Positions 1 to 9,569 of a stretch of DNA of 64,000 nt are shown here, piece after piece (the first letter of the stretch is position 1; each line of letters opens with the position of its first letter). Origin of the DNA: Tardiphaga robiniae (lineage in GTDB: Bacteria; Pseudomonadota; Alphaproteobacteria; Rhizobiales; Xanthobacteraceae); the NCBI RefSeq assembly GCF_013359755.1, contig NZ_JABMCJ010000093.1:310001-374000 (forward strand), read 5' to 3'. Position numbers and translations under genes: made by a program. The notes under the pieces are model-generated. The model saw only the letters and a list, made by a program, of their open reading frames with translations. It did not search any database and was not told the origin of the DNA.

Positions 1-584
1 CTGCCGTGGTCGAGGGTGTGGCGACCGCCACGGAGGTCTCCACCATCGGCATCGTCTATGCCGTGCTGGCGGGCCTGTTGATCTATCGCCAGTTCGACTG
101 GAATCGGCTGAAGCCGATGCTCATCGATACGGCCTGCCTCTCCGGTGCAATCCTGCTGATCATCGGAACCGCGACCGGCATGGCCTGGGGCCTGACCCAG
201 TCCGGCTTCTCGCGCTCGCTGGCGGCGGCCATGACGGGCCTGCCGGGCGGCGGTGCGACCTTCATCGCGGTCTCCATCGTGGCCTTTGTCATCCTTGGCA
301 GCGTACTGGAAGGCATCCCCGCCATCGTGCTGTTCGGCCCGCTGCTGTTCCCGATCGCGCGGCTGGTCGGCGTCCACGAGGTCCACTATGCGATGGTGGT
401 GATCCTCGCCATGGGCATCGGATTGTTCGCGCCGCCCTTCGGCGTGGGCTATTATGCCGCCTGCGCCATCGGCCGTGTCGATCCCGCGGAAGGCATCCGG
501 CCGATCCTCGGCTATCTGCTGGCGCTGCTGATCGGCCTGATCATCGTGGCAATCTTCCCATGGATATCGATTGGATTCCTTTAA
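1..584 (+). CDS. TRAP transporter large permease (DctM-like), C-terminal part
   Basis: The gene is cut by the left edge; the frame is open from base 3 and runs 193 codons to TAA at 582-584. The product is very hydrophobic with about five membrane segments. The early GVATATEVSTIG stretch matches the TPTE-type motif of DctM proteins, and the later GIGLFAPPFGVGYY stretch matches the conserved re-entrant region of the 12-TM subunit. DctM forms the translocation channel of tripartite ATP-independent periplasmic transporters, working with a periplasmic binding protein (DctP) and a small subunit (DctQ), presumably encoded to the left. The substrate cannot be told from this fragment. It may be co-transcribed with the acyl-CoA synthetase 122 bp downstream, which would fit uptake of an organic acid followed by CoA activation, but that is inference. 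Confidence 0.85.
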   Translation, partial: AVVEGVATATEVSTIGIVYAVLAGLLIYRQFDWNRLKPMLIDTACLSGAILLIIGTATGMAWGLTQSGFSRSLAAAMTGLPGGGATFIAVSIVAFVILGSVLEGIPAIVLFGPLLFPIARLVGVHEVHYAMVVILAMGIGLFAPPFGVGYYAACAIGRVDPAEGIRPILGYLLALLIGLIIVAIFPWISIGFL

Positions 585-706
585 GATACGTTCTTTCAGA
601 AGGTTACGGTCATCACCTCGCGTAATTTTGGAAGATCATTTCTGTGATAATCTGATAGATGAAATATCTTACATAACCTACTGAACTAAATATAGGAGTC
701 TTAAAA

Positions 707-2356
707 ATGATCCCAGATCAGGGCGCCTATAGCGTCGGCCTCGACCAGACTCCGGCCAACTTCGTGCCGCTGTCGCCGCTGAGCTTTCTCAAACGCAGCG
801 CGGCGGTTTATCCAGACCTCACCAGCACGGTCTATGAGGGCCGCCGTTTCACCTGGGCGCAGACCTATGAACGCTGCCGGCGCTTTGCCTCGTTCCTGAC
901 GGGGCGCGGCATCGGACGGGGCGACACCGTCGCGGCGATGCTGCCGAACCTGCCGGCGATGAACGAAGCGCACTTCGCAGTCCCCATGGCCGGCGCCGTC
1001 CTCAACGCCCTAAACATCCGGCTCGACGCCGCGGCCATCGCGTTCCAGCTCGACCATGGCGGCGCCAGGCTGCTGCTGGTCGACCCTGAATTCTCCGGCG
1101 TGATCACCGAGGCCCTCGGCCTCATGACCGGACCGAAGCCGTCCGTGATTGACGTCGACGACGCGTCCTTCGCCGGCGGCCAACGGATCGGGGAACTTGA
1201 ATATGAAGCCGCCCTTGCCGAGGGCAGTCCCGATTTCACCAGCGCGTTCCCGCTCGACGAATGGGACGCTATCGCACTCGGCTACACCTCGGGGACCACA
1301 GGCAATCCGAAAGGCGTCGTGACCCATCACCGCGGCGCCTACCTCAACGCAGTCTCCAACATTCTCGCGGCCGGTCTCGGCCAGCATCCGGTCTATCTGT
1401 GGACCCTGCCGATGTTCCACTGCAACGGCTGGTGCTTCCCCTGGACGGTCGCGGCGAGTGCCGGCGTCAATGTCTGCCTGCGCAAGGTCGATCCGACCAA
1501 GATCTTCGCGCTGATGCGCGAGCATGGCGTCACCCACATGTCAGGCGCGCCGATCGTCTACAACACGCTGATCAATGCGCCCGATGCGCCGGTTTATTCC
1601 GGCGGACCTCTGGTGCAAGGCTCGATCGCCGGCGCGCCGCCGCCGATGGCCGTTTTGTCGGGCGCCGAGAAGATCGGCATCAAGCTGACCCATGTTTACG
1701 GCCTGACCGAAGTCTACGGGCCCGCCTCGGTCTGCGCCGAGCAACCCGGCTGGGATGCCCTGCCCGCCGATGAGCGCGCCAACCTGAAGCGCCGCCAGGG
1801 CGTACCCTATCACCTGCAGGAAGCCGTCACGGTGATCGATCCCGAAACGATGCTGGAAGTGCCGCACGACGGCGAGACCATTGGCGAGGTCATGTTCCGG
1901 GGCAATATCGTGATGAAGGGCTATCTGAAGAACGAGAAGGCCACCAAGGAGGCCTTCGAAGGCGGCTGGTTCCACACCGGCGATCTCGGCGTGCTCGATG
2001 CTGCCGGCTACGTGACCATCAAGGACCGCTCCAAGGACATCATCATCTCCGGCGGCGAGAACATCTCGTCAGTGGAAGTCGAGGACGTACTCTACAAACA
2101 TCCGGCCGTGCTGTTCGCAGCCGTGGTCGCCAAGCCCGATGCGAAATGGGGCGAAGTGCCGTGCGCTTTCGTGGAGCTGAAGGCAAATGCCGCGGCGACG
2201 GAAGCCGACATCATCGCGTTCTGCCGTGGGCAGATGCCGGGCTTCAAGACTCCGAAAGCCGTGGTGTTCGGTGTGATCCCGAAGACGTCGACAGGCAAGA
2301 TCCAGAAGTTCCTGCTGCGGGATCAGGTGAAGTCGACGGGGTCGTTTAGTAGCTGA
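707..2356 (+). CDS. AMP-dependent acyl-CoA synthetase (DmdB / acyl-activating-enzyme type)
   Basis: This 549-aa protein is a member of the ANL adenylating superfamily, which forms an acyl-adenylate and then an acyl-CoA. The phosphate-binding loop YTSGTTGNPKGVV lies near residues 192-205, the A5/A7 segment GWFHTGDLG near 420, the hinge region IKDRSKDIIISGGENIS follows, and the A10 lysine motif PKTSTGKIQKF is near the C-terminus. The N-terminus (NFVPLSPLSFLKR, then RLDAAAIAFQLDH) resembles the group that includes 3-methylmercaptopropionate-CoA ligase DmdB and plant acyl-activating enzymes more than classical FadD; the true substrate is unknown. An AGGAG ribosome-binding site at 694-698, 8 bases before the ATG, fixes the start. 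It follows the TRAP permease on the same strand. Confidence 0.9.
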   Translation: MIPDQGAYSVGLDQTPANFVPLSPLSFLKRSAAVYPDLTSTVYEGRRFTWAQTYERCRRFASFLTGRGIGRGDTVAAMLPNLPAMNEAHFAVPMAGAVLNALNIRLDAAAIAFQLDHGGARLLLVDPEFSGVITEALGLMTGPKPSVIDVDDASFAGGQRIGELEYEAALAEGSPDFTSAFPLDEWDAIALGYTSGTTGNPKGVVTHHRGAYLNAVSNILAAGLGQHPVYLWTLPMFHCNGWCFPWTVAASAGVNVCLRKVDPTKIFALMREHGVTHMSGAPIVYNTLINAPDAPVYSGGPLVQGSIAGAPPPMAVLSGAEKIGIKLTHVYGLTEVYGPASVCAEQPGWDALPADERANLKRRQGVPYHLQEAVTVIDPETMLEVPHDGETIGEVMFRGNIVMKGYLKNEKATKEAFEGGWFHTGDLGVLDAAGYVTIKDRSKDIIISGGENISSVEVEDVLYKHPAVLFAAVVAKPDAKWGEVPCAFVELKANAAATEADIIAFCRGQMPGFKTPKAVVFGVIPKTSTGKIQKFLLRDQVKSTGSFSS

Positions 2357-2367
2357 TTGCAGCAAAC

Positions 2368-2491
2368 TCGTCATTCCGGGGCGGGGTCTCGGCGAAGCCG
2401 AGAGCACGAGCCCGGAATCCCGTTATGTTCAAAACACTTCTGGATTCCGGGTTCGCCCGCGCAAGATGCGCGAGCGCCCCGGAATGACGAG
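2368..2491. repeat. Intergenic palindromic repeat, CATTCCGGGGCG family
   Basis: A 124-bp element lies between two plus-strand genes. Its ends are a perfect 17-bp inverted repeat (CTCGTCATTCCGGGGCG at 2368-2384 and its complement at 2475-2491). Inside is a second inverted pair, CCCGGAATCC at 2411-2420 and GGATTCCGGG at 2442-2451. The same ends recur at 48032-48177, so this is a dispersed family able to fold into a long cruciform or RNA hairpin. No reading frame in it looks real. Confidence 0.85.
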
Positions 2492-2540
2492 ATTGGTGTA
2501 AGGGTCTCGTCGTCCCCTTGCCGACGCAGAGGTCCCACAT

Positions 2541-3227
2541 ATGACGCAGAACTTCGCCGCAATCATTCTCGGCGGGACCGGGCAAGTCGGTGGTGCAGCC
2601 GTCACCGAGCTGCTGGCAGTTCCCGAATGCCGCGAAGTGGTGATGATCACCAGAAAGCCCATTGCCGCGCGATCGCGCGTGCGCAACGTCGTTCTTGATA
2701 CCGGCGCTGCTGACTTTGCCGAACGCACTGCCGGCCTAGCCCGTGAAGTTTTAAGCCAAGGGCCCGCCAGCGCTGTGAGCTGCGTGGGTGTCGGTTCCGG
2801 CTCGATGCGGTGGAGCGAAGAGGAGCTGAAGCGCCTTGAACTCGGCGTTGTCGGCGCCTTCGCGCGTGGCTGCCGTGACGCCGGCATCGCCCAGTTCTGC
2901 CTGCTGTCTGCAGTAGGAAGCACAGCCCAAAGCCGGTTTCGCTATGTCCGCGTCATGGGCATGAAGGAAGACAATGTGCGCAACGTCGGTTTTACCCGCC
3001 TCGCGATCTTCCAGCCCGGCATTATTGTCGGCAACGCGCATACCCCGGCCTGGGTCGGTTGGCTGGGACGTCTCGTGCCTGGTCGGTTTGGCAATGTCGA
3101 TCAGCGTGACATCGGCCGTTCAATCGCTGCCGAGATCGCCCTGCATCACCGCGAGACCGGCGTCGTGATCCTTGAGAACGCCGCCATGAAAGCGCTCGCT
3201 GCTCAAATTACTCCACCGTCAGTCTGA
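2541..3227 (+). CDS. Atypical SDR / NAD(P)-binding protein (HTATIP2/TIP30-like)
   Basis: This 228-aa protein has a Rossmann fold. The N-terminus reads FAAIILGGTGQVGGAAV, the GxxGxxG dinucleotide-binding motif of atypical short-chain dehydrogenases. A mid-protein LLSAVGS strand and the later LAIFQPGIIVG segment are typical of the NAD(P)H-binding, HTATIP2/YwnB-like group, in which the last segment reads RPG. The substrate is unknown, and members of this group may be regulatory rather than catalytic. The start is the ATG after the repeat-containing spacer. The last 20 bases overlap the convergent MBL hydrolase gene (3208-3227), so the two transcripts share their 3' ends. Confidence 0.8.
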   Translation: MTQNFAAIILGGTGQVGGAAVTELLAVPECREVVMITRKPIAARSRVRNVVLDTGAADFAERTAGLAREVLSQGPASAVSCVGVGSGSMRWSEEELKRLELGVVGAFARGCRDAGIAQFCLLSAVGSTAQSRFRYVRVMGMKEDNVRNVGFTRLAIFQPGIIVGNAHTPAWVGWLGRLVPGRFGNVDQRDIGRSIAAEIALHHRETGVVILENAAMKALAAQITPPSV

Positions 3228-4005
3228 TCCCGTCATAGGCGGGGACCACACTCTCCGGCAGTATCGCCTTTACCGCCTCGTAATCCACATCCGCCGTCAT
3301 ATTGGTGATCACCGTCCGCTTCGGCTTGAAGCGGTCGCGCCAGCGCAGCGCATCACTGATGCTGAAATGGCTGGGATGCTGTGTGTAGCGCAGCGCGTCG
3401 ACGATCCAGAGGTCGAGACCTTCGAGCGCCGGCCAGCTCTCTTCCGGGATGTCGTTGAGATCAGGCGTATAGGCCGTATTGCCGATCCGGTAGCCCAGCG
3501 CCGGGATGTTGCCATGTTGGACCAGGAACGGCGTCAGCGTCAGATCACCGCCCTTCCCCGTGATGGTTCGGCTCTCGCCGGCCTCGATGCGAAGGCGATC
3601 GAGGATCGGCGGATAGTCGCTGCCGGCGGGCGACTGAAAGCAATAGCCGAAGCGCAGCATGATATCCGTCGCCGTCGAGGCGTTCATATGGACCGGGATA
3701 CGCTTGCGGCGTTTCAGCACCACTGAGCGGAGGTCGTCCATGCCGTGGGTCTGGTCCGCATGCTCATGCGTCAGGAAGACCGCATCGATGTCATCGACAT
3801 TAGCGTCGATCAATTGCTCGCGCAGGTCCGGCGAGGTGTCGATCACCACACGCGTGACGCCCTCGGGCCCGATCCGCTCCGCCATCATCGAACACCGACG
3901 GCGACGATTCCTGGGATTGGCGGGATCGCAGGCGCCCCAGCCAAGCGCTGGGCGCGGCACACCCGCCGAGGATCCGCAGCCGAGAATGGTGAGCACCAGC
4001 GTCAT
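3208..4005 (-). CDS. MBL-fold metal-dependent hydrolase (PhnP-like)
   Basis: The 265-aa product starts at MTLVLTILGCGSSAGVPRP. The metal-binding motif TLTHEHADQTHGMDDLR-type (FLTHEHADQTHGMDD here) gives the HxHxDH signature, and later histidines occur at VQHGN and in the C-terminal half. The LGCGSSxGVPRP start and an early SPDLREQL segment are typical of the PhnP-like phosphodiesterase branch. The frame is open 168 bases further upstream, but the ATG at 4005 is chosen because it overlaps the tatD stop by ATGA (4002-4005), pointing to translational coupling in a tatD-mbl unit downstream of metG. The substrate is not known; cyclic phosphodiesters are likely by family. Confidence 0.88.
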   Translation of the reverse strand: MTLVLTILGCGSSAGVPRPALGWGACDPANPRNRRRRCSMMAERIGPEGVTRVVIDTSPDLREQLIDANVDDIDAVFLTHEHADQTHGMDDLRSVVLKRRKRIPVHMNASTATDIMLRFGYCFQSPAGSDYPPILDRLRIEAGESRTITGKGGDLTLTPFLVQHGNIPALGYRIGNTAYTPDLNDIPEESWPALEGLDLWIVDALRYTQHPSHFSISDALRWRDRFKPKRTVITNMTADVDYEAVKAILPESVVPAYDGIRLTVE

Positions 4006-4808
4006 GCCGGCACGCCAGTGCCAGGCCCGCTCCCGGCGGATGCCTTGCTGAACAGGCGAAAGAAGTTCTCTGTGGTCTGCCGCGACAGTTCTTCGAGCGA
4101 CACGCCTCGTGTTTCCGCGAGCACCTTCGCCGTCTCGACCACATAGGATGGCTCGTTGCGCTTGCCGCGCCATTTGCCGGGCGCCAGATACGGCGCATCG
4201 GTTTCGACCATGATGCGGTCGGCGGGAAGCTCAGCCGCGAGATCGCGCAGCTCCTGCGACTTCTTGAAGGTGATGATGCCGGTGAAGGAGATCGATAGGC
4301 CCATGTCGATGGCCTTCATCGCCAGCTCCCGTCCGCCGGTGTAGCAATGCAGCACCGCCTTGAACGCGCCCTTCGCCATCTCGTCTGCGAGAATAGTGCC
4401 GCATTGTTCGTCGGCCTCGCGCGTATGGATCACCAGTGGCAATCCGGTCGCGCGGGCTGCAGCGATATGGGCGCGAAAGCCGCGCTCCTGCGCGCCGGAC
4501 GATTCATGCTCGTAGAAATTATCGAGCCCGGCTTCGCCAAGAGCAACGACCTTCGGATGCTTCGTCAGTTCGATCAGTTCTTCGGCGGGAATGCCGTCTT
4601 CCTCGTCCGCATTGTGCGGATGGGTGCCGACCGAGCAATAGACGTTCGGAAAGCGCTCCGCGATGGCGAGCAGTGCCGGGAGCCGGCGCACCCGCGTCGA
4701 GATGGTCACGAGCTTGCCGACGCCCGCGGCTTCGGCACGCGCGACGATGCCGTCGAGATCGTCGGCGAAGTCGGGGAAATCCAGATGGCAGTGGCTATCG
4801 ACAAGCAT
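4002..4808 (-). CDS. TatD-family metal-dependent DNase (YcfH-like)
   Basis: The 268-aa protein begins MLVDSHCHLDFPDF, the HxH metal site of the TatD/amidohydrolase fold. VGTHPHNADE, GEAGLDNFYE (the bacterial GExGLDyy motif), LVIHTREAD, LHCYTGG and ETDAPYLAP supply the remaining ligands in family order. TatD proteins are cytoplasmic 3'-5' exonucleases linked to DNA repair and DNA degradation. The gene sits 9 bases after metG on the same strand; metG-tatD-MBL is a common order in alphaproteobacteria. It overlaps the MBL gene by 4 bases. Confidence 0.93.
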   Translation of the reverse strand: MLVDSHCHLDFPDFADDLDGIVARAEAAGVGKLVTISTRVRRLPALLAIAERFPNVYCSVGTHPHNADEEDGIPAEELIELTKHPKVVALGEAGLDNFYEHESSGAQERGFRAHIAAARATGLPLVIHTREADEQCGTILADEMAKGAFKAVLHCYTGGRELAMKAIDMGLSISFTGIITFKKSQELRDLAAELPADRIMVETDAPYLAPGKWRGKRNEPSYVVETAKVLAETRGVSLEELSRQTTENFFRLFSKASAGSGPGTGVPA

Positions 4809-4817
4809 CTCGCAAAC

Positions 4818-6383
4818 TCAGCTCGCAGCCGGCGGCTCGACATAGCGCGGGAACACGCCGGTCGGCGTCGGCAGCTGCGTGCCCGGCCTAATGCGGGTCG
4901 CAATTGCCGTGAAGTCGCGCTCGCTTTCGGGGATGCCGAGCACGTCGAGCAGCTTCGCACATGACGCCGGCATTACCGGCTGCGCCAGAATAGCAACCTG
5001 ACGCACGACTTCGGCAGTCACGTAGAGCACCGTGGCCTGCTTCTTCGGATCGGTCTTGGCCAGCGCCCACGGCGCCTCGCCCGCGAAATAGCGGTTGGCC
5101 TCGGCCACCACGGCCCAGATCGCGTTCAACGCCTGATGGATCTGCTGCGTCGCCATGGCGGTGCGTGCGAGTTCCAGCATGCCATCGGCCTGCGCCAGGA
5201 TGGCCTTGTCGTTATCGCTGAAATCGCCGGGTTCAGGCAGCACGCCGTCATACTGCTTGGCGATCATCGACAGCGAGCGCTGCGCGAGATTGCCAAGATC
5301 GTTGGCGAGGTCGGCATTGGTCCGATTGACGATGGCTTCGTGATTGTAGCTGCCGTCCTGTCCGAACGAGACTTCGCGCATGAAGAAATAGCGCATCTGA
5401 TCGACGCCATATTGCTGCGCCATACCGATCGGATCGACCACGTTGCCGACCGACTTCGACATCTTCTCACCGCGGTTGAGAAGAAATCCGTGACTGAAGA
5501 CGCGATGCGGGACGTCGACGCCAGCAGCCATCAGGAATGCAGGCCAGTATACCGCGTGAAAGCGAACGATATCCTTGCCGATCACATGCAGATTGGCAGG
5601 CCAATAGCGTTTGAAGTCGTCGCCATCGACATCCGGATAGCCGGCTGCCGTGATGTAGTTGGTCAGCGCATCGATCCAGACATACATCACATGACCGGGC
5701 GCACCCGGCACCTTGATGCCCCAGTCGAACGTGGTCCGCGAAATCGACAGATCCTGCAGGCCGCCCTTCACGAAACTCGTCACTTCGTTGAGACGCTCGC
5801 GCGGCAACACAAAGTCCGGAACGCGCGCGTACAGATCGAGCAGCTTGTCCTGGTAGGCGGACAGACGGAAGAAATAGGTTTCCTCCTCGGTCCACTCGAC
5901 CGGCGAGCCGAGCGGCTCACGCCGGACACCATCGTCGCCGAGCGTCGTTTCCGCTTCGTCGAAATAGGCTTCCTGGCGAACCGAATACCAGCCGGCATAT
6001 TTGTCGAGATAGATGGCGCCCGCCTTCTCCAGGGCGACCCACAGCGCCTGAACGGAGCGCTCATGGCGCTTCTCGGTGGTGCGAATGTAGTCGTCATAGG
6101 AAATGTTGAGCGCAGCATCCATCTCGCGAAAACGCGCAGAATTCCGGTCGGCCAGTTCGAGCGGCGTCAGGCCTTCCTTGACGGCGGTCTGCTGCATCTT
6201 GAGACCGTGCTCATCCGTTCCGGTCAGGAAACGAACGTCGTAGCCGTCGAGCCTCTGGAAGCGGGCAATCGTGTCGGTCGCCATGACCGTATAGGCATGA
6301 CCGATATGCGGCACGCCATTGGGATAGAAGATCGGCGTTGTCAGAAAATACGCCGGTCGGGTTGCATCGGTTGCAGATGTCAT
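4818..6383 (-). CDS. metG: Methionyl-tRNA synthetase
   Basis: This is a class I aminoacyl-tRNA synthetase of 521 aa that charges tRNA-Met. The HIGH motif appears as PHIGHAYTV near residue 20, the KMSKS loop as [10 protein letters not shown] near residue 300, and GTDEHGLK is also diagnostic. The length and the absence of a Cys-rich zinc knuckle after the HIGH domain mark it as the short, single-knuckle-less type; the C-terminal EMAP-like tRNA-binding domain of E. coli MetG is also missing, as usual in rhizobia. It lies between holB (72 bp upstream) and tatD in a housekeeping run. Confidence 0.97.
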   Translation of the reverse strand: MTSATDATRPAYFLTTPIFYPNGVPHIGHAYTVMATDTIARFQRLDGYDVRFLTGTDEHGLKMQQTAVKEGLTPLELADRNSARFREMDAALNISYDDYIRTTEKRHERSVQALWVALEKAGAIYLDKYAGWYSVRQEAYFDEAETTLGDDGVRREPLGSPVEWTEEETYFFRLSAYQDKLLDLYARVPDFVLPRERLNEVTSFVKGGLQDLSISRTTFDWGIKVPGAPGHVMYVWIDALTNYITAAGYPDVDGDDFKRYWPANLHVIGKDIVRFHAVYWPAFLMAAGVDVPHRVFSHGFLLNRGEKMSKSVGNVVDPIGMAQQYGVDQMRYFFMREVSFGQDGSYNHEAIVNRTNADLANDLGNLAQRSLSMIAKQYDGVLPEPGDFSDNDKAILAQADGMLELARTAMATQQIHQALNAIWAVVAEANRYFAGEAPWALAKTDPKKQATVLYVTAEVVRQVAILAQPVMPASCAKLLDVLGIPESERDFTAIATRIRPGTQLPTPTGVFPRYVEPPAAS

Positions 6384-6455
6384 GGCTGACTTTACGGACC
6401 TTGAATAAGACGATCTTGGTGAAGCGCGGATCGGCTGAAACCAGTCTCGCAGCGA

Positions 6456-7502
6456 TCAGCGCGTTGCTTCCGCGAGCAGTCCAAACACCGAGAAAACCAG
6501 CGGTTTTCGCTCGAGATTGTAGGATTCGGTCTCGCGCGCGGCTCGGTTGATCTTTTCCCATACCTCCGCCAGCCGCGCAAGGCGGGGCAAATTGGCGTTG
6601 GCATTGGCATCGTCGGCCCGCATGCGCTCGCCGATCCAGCGGTCGACACTGTCGACAAAGGCGCCGAGCGCGACACGGTCGCTGGTCCCCAGCGCATCCC
6701 CCAGCGCATGCAGCTCGCGCGGATCGACATGGGGCAGCGTGTTCAGGAGCGAGGCGGTGCGCTGGTGCAGTTTCAGCGCGCCGCCGCCCAGCAGATTCAG
6801 AGCACGGGAAACACTGCCCTCCGAGGCTTCCGCGACCTCCTTGAGCAAGGGATCGCTGGTTTCGATCTCGGCGGCCTGCGACGTGGCGCGGGTCACGTCG
6901 GCAACGGAAAGCGGACGCAGCGCCAGCTTGCGACAACGCGACTGGATGGTCGGCAACACGCGTGCCTGCGCATGTGTCACCAGCAGGAATAGCGAACGCA
7001 ACGGCGGCTCTTCAAGCACCTTCAGCAGCGCGTTGGCAGCGTTGGCATTCAACTCGTCGACTGTATCGACGATACAGACACGCCAGCCGTCAACGGCGGC
7101 GGTCGAGCCGAAGAACGATACGGTCTGCCGGGTCTCATCGACAGTGATGACCGTGCGCATCACGCCCTTGTCGTTGAGCGAACGTTCCAGCGTCAGCAGC
7201 CCGCCATGGGATTCGGCGGCGACCTGGCGCACGATCGGATGCATCGGATCGAGACCGAGCGATGTTGCGGATTGCACTTGCGGCGACGCGGGATCGCGAT
7301 GCGCCAGTACGAAACGCGCCATGCGATAGGCCAAAGTCGCCTTGCCGATGCCCTGCGGGCCGCCGATCAGCCAGGCATGCGGAATGCGGCCGCCGCGATA
7401 GGCGTTGAGCAGCGTGGCCTCGGCATCCTGATGACCGAACAGCGCGGTCGTCTCGCGCGGATGCGGAACCGAGATCGTTTGCTCGGACGACTTTGCGCTC
7501 AT
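6456..7502 (-). CDS. holB: DNA polymerase III delta' subunit
   Basis: The 348-aa protein is the clamp-loader delta' subunit. An AAA+ Walker A-type segment, GGPQGIGKATLAYRMARF, lies near residues 46-64. The VDTVDELNANAANALLKVLEEPP stretch (Walker B and neighbours) and the IQSRCRKLALRPL segment (SRC motif) are characteristic. It would act with HolA and DnaX to load the beta clamp. Its ATG overlaps the tmk stop by ATGA (7499-7502), matching the widespread tmk-holB coupling. Confidence 0.95.
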   Translation of the reverse strand: MSAKSSEQTISVPHPRETTALFGHQDAEATLLNAYRGGRIPHAWLIGGPQGIGKATLAYRMARFVLAHRDPASPQVQSATSLGLDPMHPIVRQVAAESHGGLLTLERSLNDKGVMRTVITVDETRQTVSFFGSTAAVDGWRVCIVDTVDELNANAANALLKVLEEPPLRSLFLLVTHAQARVLPTIQSRCRKLALRPLSVADVTRATSQAAEIETSDPLLKEVAEASEGSVSRALNLLGGGALKLHQRTASLLNTLPHVDPRELHALGDALGTSDRVALGAFVDSVDRWIGERMRADDANANANLPRLARLAEVWEKINRAARETESYNLERKPLVFSVFGLLAEATR

Positions 7503-8185
7503 GCCGAAGTAACCTCGTGGTTCGACGGCGTTAGAAGGCGTCGGCGCAACACGCCCCAGATATTGTTCGATACGATCTTTGAATCTGCATTGGCGTCGAT
7601 CAGTACGCAGCGTTGCGGTTCATCGGCTGCGATCTGCCGGAACGCGTCACGCAGCCCCTGATGGAAAGCGATGCCCTCGGCCTCGAATCTATCGGGCACA
7701 TCATTGCCACGCCGCGCTGCTGCGCGTCGCATGCCGATCGACACCGGGATATCGAGAATGACGGTGAGATCTGGTTTGAGCCGTCCGATGGTGACGCGCT
7801 CCATCGCATTGAGCAGTTCCGGCGAGACGTGCCCGAGTCGGCCCTGATAGGCCCGCGTCGAATCCGAGAAGCGATCACACAGCACCCAGATGCCCTGCTC
7901 CAGCGCCGGCGCAATCACCGCATGGACATGGTCGTCGCGCGCCGCGGCAAACAGCAGCGTCTCGGCTTCAGGACCGAGCAGTTTGCCCATGCCCGACAGC
8001 ACCACATGGCGGATGATCTCGGCACCGGGCGAACCGCCGGGCTCGCGGGTGACGATGACGCGCTTGCCTTCGGCCTCCAGCCGGTCGGCCAGAATCTTGA
8101 TCTGGGTCGATTTGCCGGCGCCCTCGCCGCCCTCGAAACTGACGAAACGACCGCGCGGCGGCGGTGTCGTGGGCGTGTCCGTCAT
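7499..8185 (-). CDS. tmk: Thymidylate kinase
   Basis: This 228-aa protein phosphorylates dTMP to dTDP. The P-loop FEGGEGAGKSTQ lies near residues 18-29, followed by the DR-type motif VTREPGGSPGAE and the catalytic LCDRFSDSTRAYQG segment. The lid region ARRGNDVPDRFE carries arginines after the DRF motif. It starts one base before the stop of the carboxypeptidase gene upstream and overlaps holB by four bases, forming a dacA-like-tmk-holB-metG unit. Confidence 0.96.
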   Translation of the reverse strand: MTDTPTTPPPRGRFVSFEGGEGAGKSTQIKILADRLEAEGKRVIVTREPGGSPGAEIIRHVVLSGMGKLLGPEAETLLFAAARDDHVHAVIAPALEQGIWVLCDRFSDSTRAYQGRLGHVSPELLNAMERVTIGRLKPDLTVILDIPVSIGMRRAAARRGNDVPDRFEAEGIAFHQGLRDAFRQIAADEPQRCVLIDANADSKIVSNNIWGVLRRRLLTPSNHEVTSA

Positions 8186-8186
8186 G

Positions 8187-9446
8187 TCAGAGCTTCTCGG
8201 CGCCGGCGCGGAACAGTCCGATCACCAGCTCACCGGCGCCGTCGACGGCGCGCCGCATGGTCGATCCCGTGCCGACGGCGGCCGCCGTATAGAGCGGCGT
8301 TTCGACGGCGATATTGGCGCCGCGCCAGACCTTGATCACGCCGACCGGCTGACCGGGCTCGATGGGTGCACGCACGGGGCCTTTATAGACGACGCGAGCG
8401 ATCAGCTTGTCGGTGCCGTTCTTCTGCACCATCACCTTCACTGGCTCCTTGGCCGAGAGCGCGACCGAGCGGCTCTCGCCGCCAAACACCTTGGCGAAGC
8501 CGACGGTCTGGTCGGCTGCGAACAGCGTGCGAGCCTCGAAATTCTTGAAACCCCACTCCAGCAGCTTCTTCGCCTCGGTCGCACGATCGTCCGGATCGTC
8601 CAGACCGTTGATCACCACGATCAGCCGCATGCCGTCGCGGATGGCCGAGCCGACCATGCCGTAGCCACCATCCTTGGTGTAGCCGGTCTTGAAACCGTCA
8701 GCGCCGTCCAGCGTCGCCAGCAACGGATTGCGGTTCTGCTGGCGGATCTTGTTCCAGGTGAATTCGCGCTCGCCGAACAGTTTGTAGAATTCGGGATAGG
8801 TGCGAACGATATGTCGGGCGAGCAGACCAAGCTCGCGCACCGTCATCTTGTTGCCAGGGTCCGGCAAACCATTGGAATTGGCGAAGGTGGATTTCGGCAT
8901 GCCGAGCACACGTGCCCGCGCTGTCATCTTCTCGGCAAAGGCGGTCTCGCTGCCGGCGATACCCTCAGCCAGGATCATGCAAGAGTCGTTGCCGCTCTGG
9001 ATGATGGCCCCGCGCAAGAGATCAGCGACCGGCACGCGGCTGTTGATGGCGGCAAACATGGTCGATGCGCCTGCCGGCGCGCCGCCCTTGCGCCAGGAAT
9101 TCTCGCTGACGCGGTATTCGTCCGTGAGCTTGATGTCGCCGCGGGTCAGTGCGTCGAACACCAGTTCGACCGTCATCAGCTTCATCATGCTGGAGGGCGC
9201 GCGGAGCTCGTCGGCATTCTTCTCGAACAGCACGCTGCCGGAGCCAGCCTCGATCAGGATCGCGGTCGGCGCATCGGTATCGTAGCCGCCGTCCTCGACG
9301 ACCTTCTTGGCGCCCTGCACGCTCTGGTTCGCAGCCTGCGCTGTTGGGCCGAGGGCGACGCCAAACGTCACCAGGGCAGCCAGAAGCGTCCGCCAGCTCC
9401 GCGCGGCGAATTGCGATCGTTTCAAGGGAATGGAGCCAGATGCCAT
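8187..9446 (-). CDS. D-alanyl-D-alanine carboxypeptidase (PBP5/6 family)
   Basis: This 419-aa penicillin-binding protein would trim the terminal D-Ala of peptidoglycan stem peptides in the periplasm. The start chosen (MASGSIPLKR) gives a clean signal peptide ending near PTAQAA; the upstream extension is not signal-like. The S11 active-site motifs are in order: SMMK at residues 86-89 (nucleophile serine and lysine), IQSGNDS (SxN) and GFKTGYTKDGG (KTG). A PBP5 C-terminal beta domain follows. The stop lies one base before the tmk start, so the pair is likely co-transcribed. Confidence 0.93.
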   Translation of the reverse strand: MASGSIPLKRSQFAARSWRTLLAALVTFGVALGPTAQAANQSVQGAKKVVEDGGYDTDAPTAILIEAGSGSVLFEKNADELRAPSSMMKLMTVELVFDALTRGDIKLTDEYRVSENSWRKGGAPAGASTMFAAINSRVPVADLLRGAIIQSGNDSCMILAEGIAGSETAFAEKMTARARVLGMPKSTFANSNGLPDPGNKMTVRELGLLARHIVRTYPEFYKLFGEREFTWNKIRQQNRNPLLATLDGADGFKTGYTKDGGYGMVGSAIRDGMRLIVVINGLDDPDDRATEAKKLLEWGFKNFEARTLFAADQTVGFAKVFGGESRSVALSAKEPVKVMVQKNGTDKLIARVVYKGPVRAPIEPGQPVGVIKVWRGANIAVETPLYTAAAVGTGSTMRRAVDGAGELVIGLFRAGAEKL

Positions 9447-9569
9447 GTGCTGTCCTGAGTGCTCTGGTCTTAACAGGATCAACGGAGGCAAACAACGCGG
9501 CAAGGTGCAACGCGGATTAGGGCGCCATGCTGCACCCGTCATGTTGTCGGCAGAGAAAGATGGACTGGC

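Noticed and set aside
5136-6389. 417-aa plus-strand open frame
   Set aside because: It is fully antisense to metG, which has all synthetase motifs.
7890-9458. 522-aa plus-strand open frame opposite tmk and the carboxypeptidase
   Set aside because: The minus strand encodes two well-recognised enzymes over the same span. The plus frame has no motif and is the expected GC-rich shadow.
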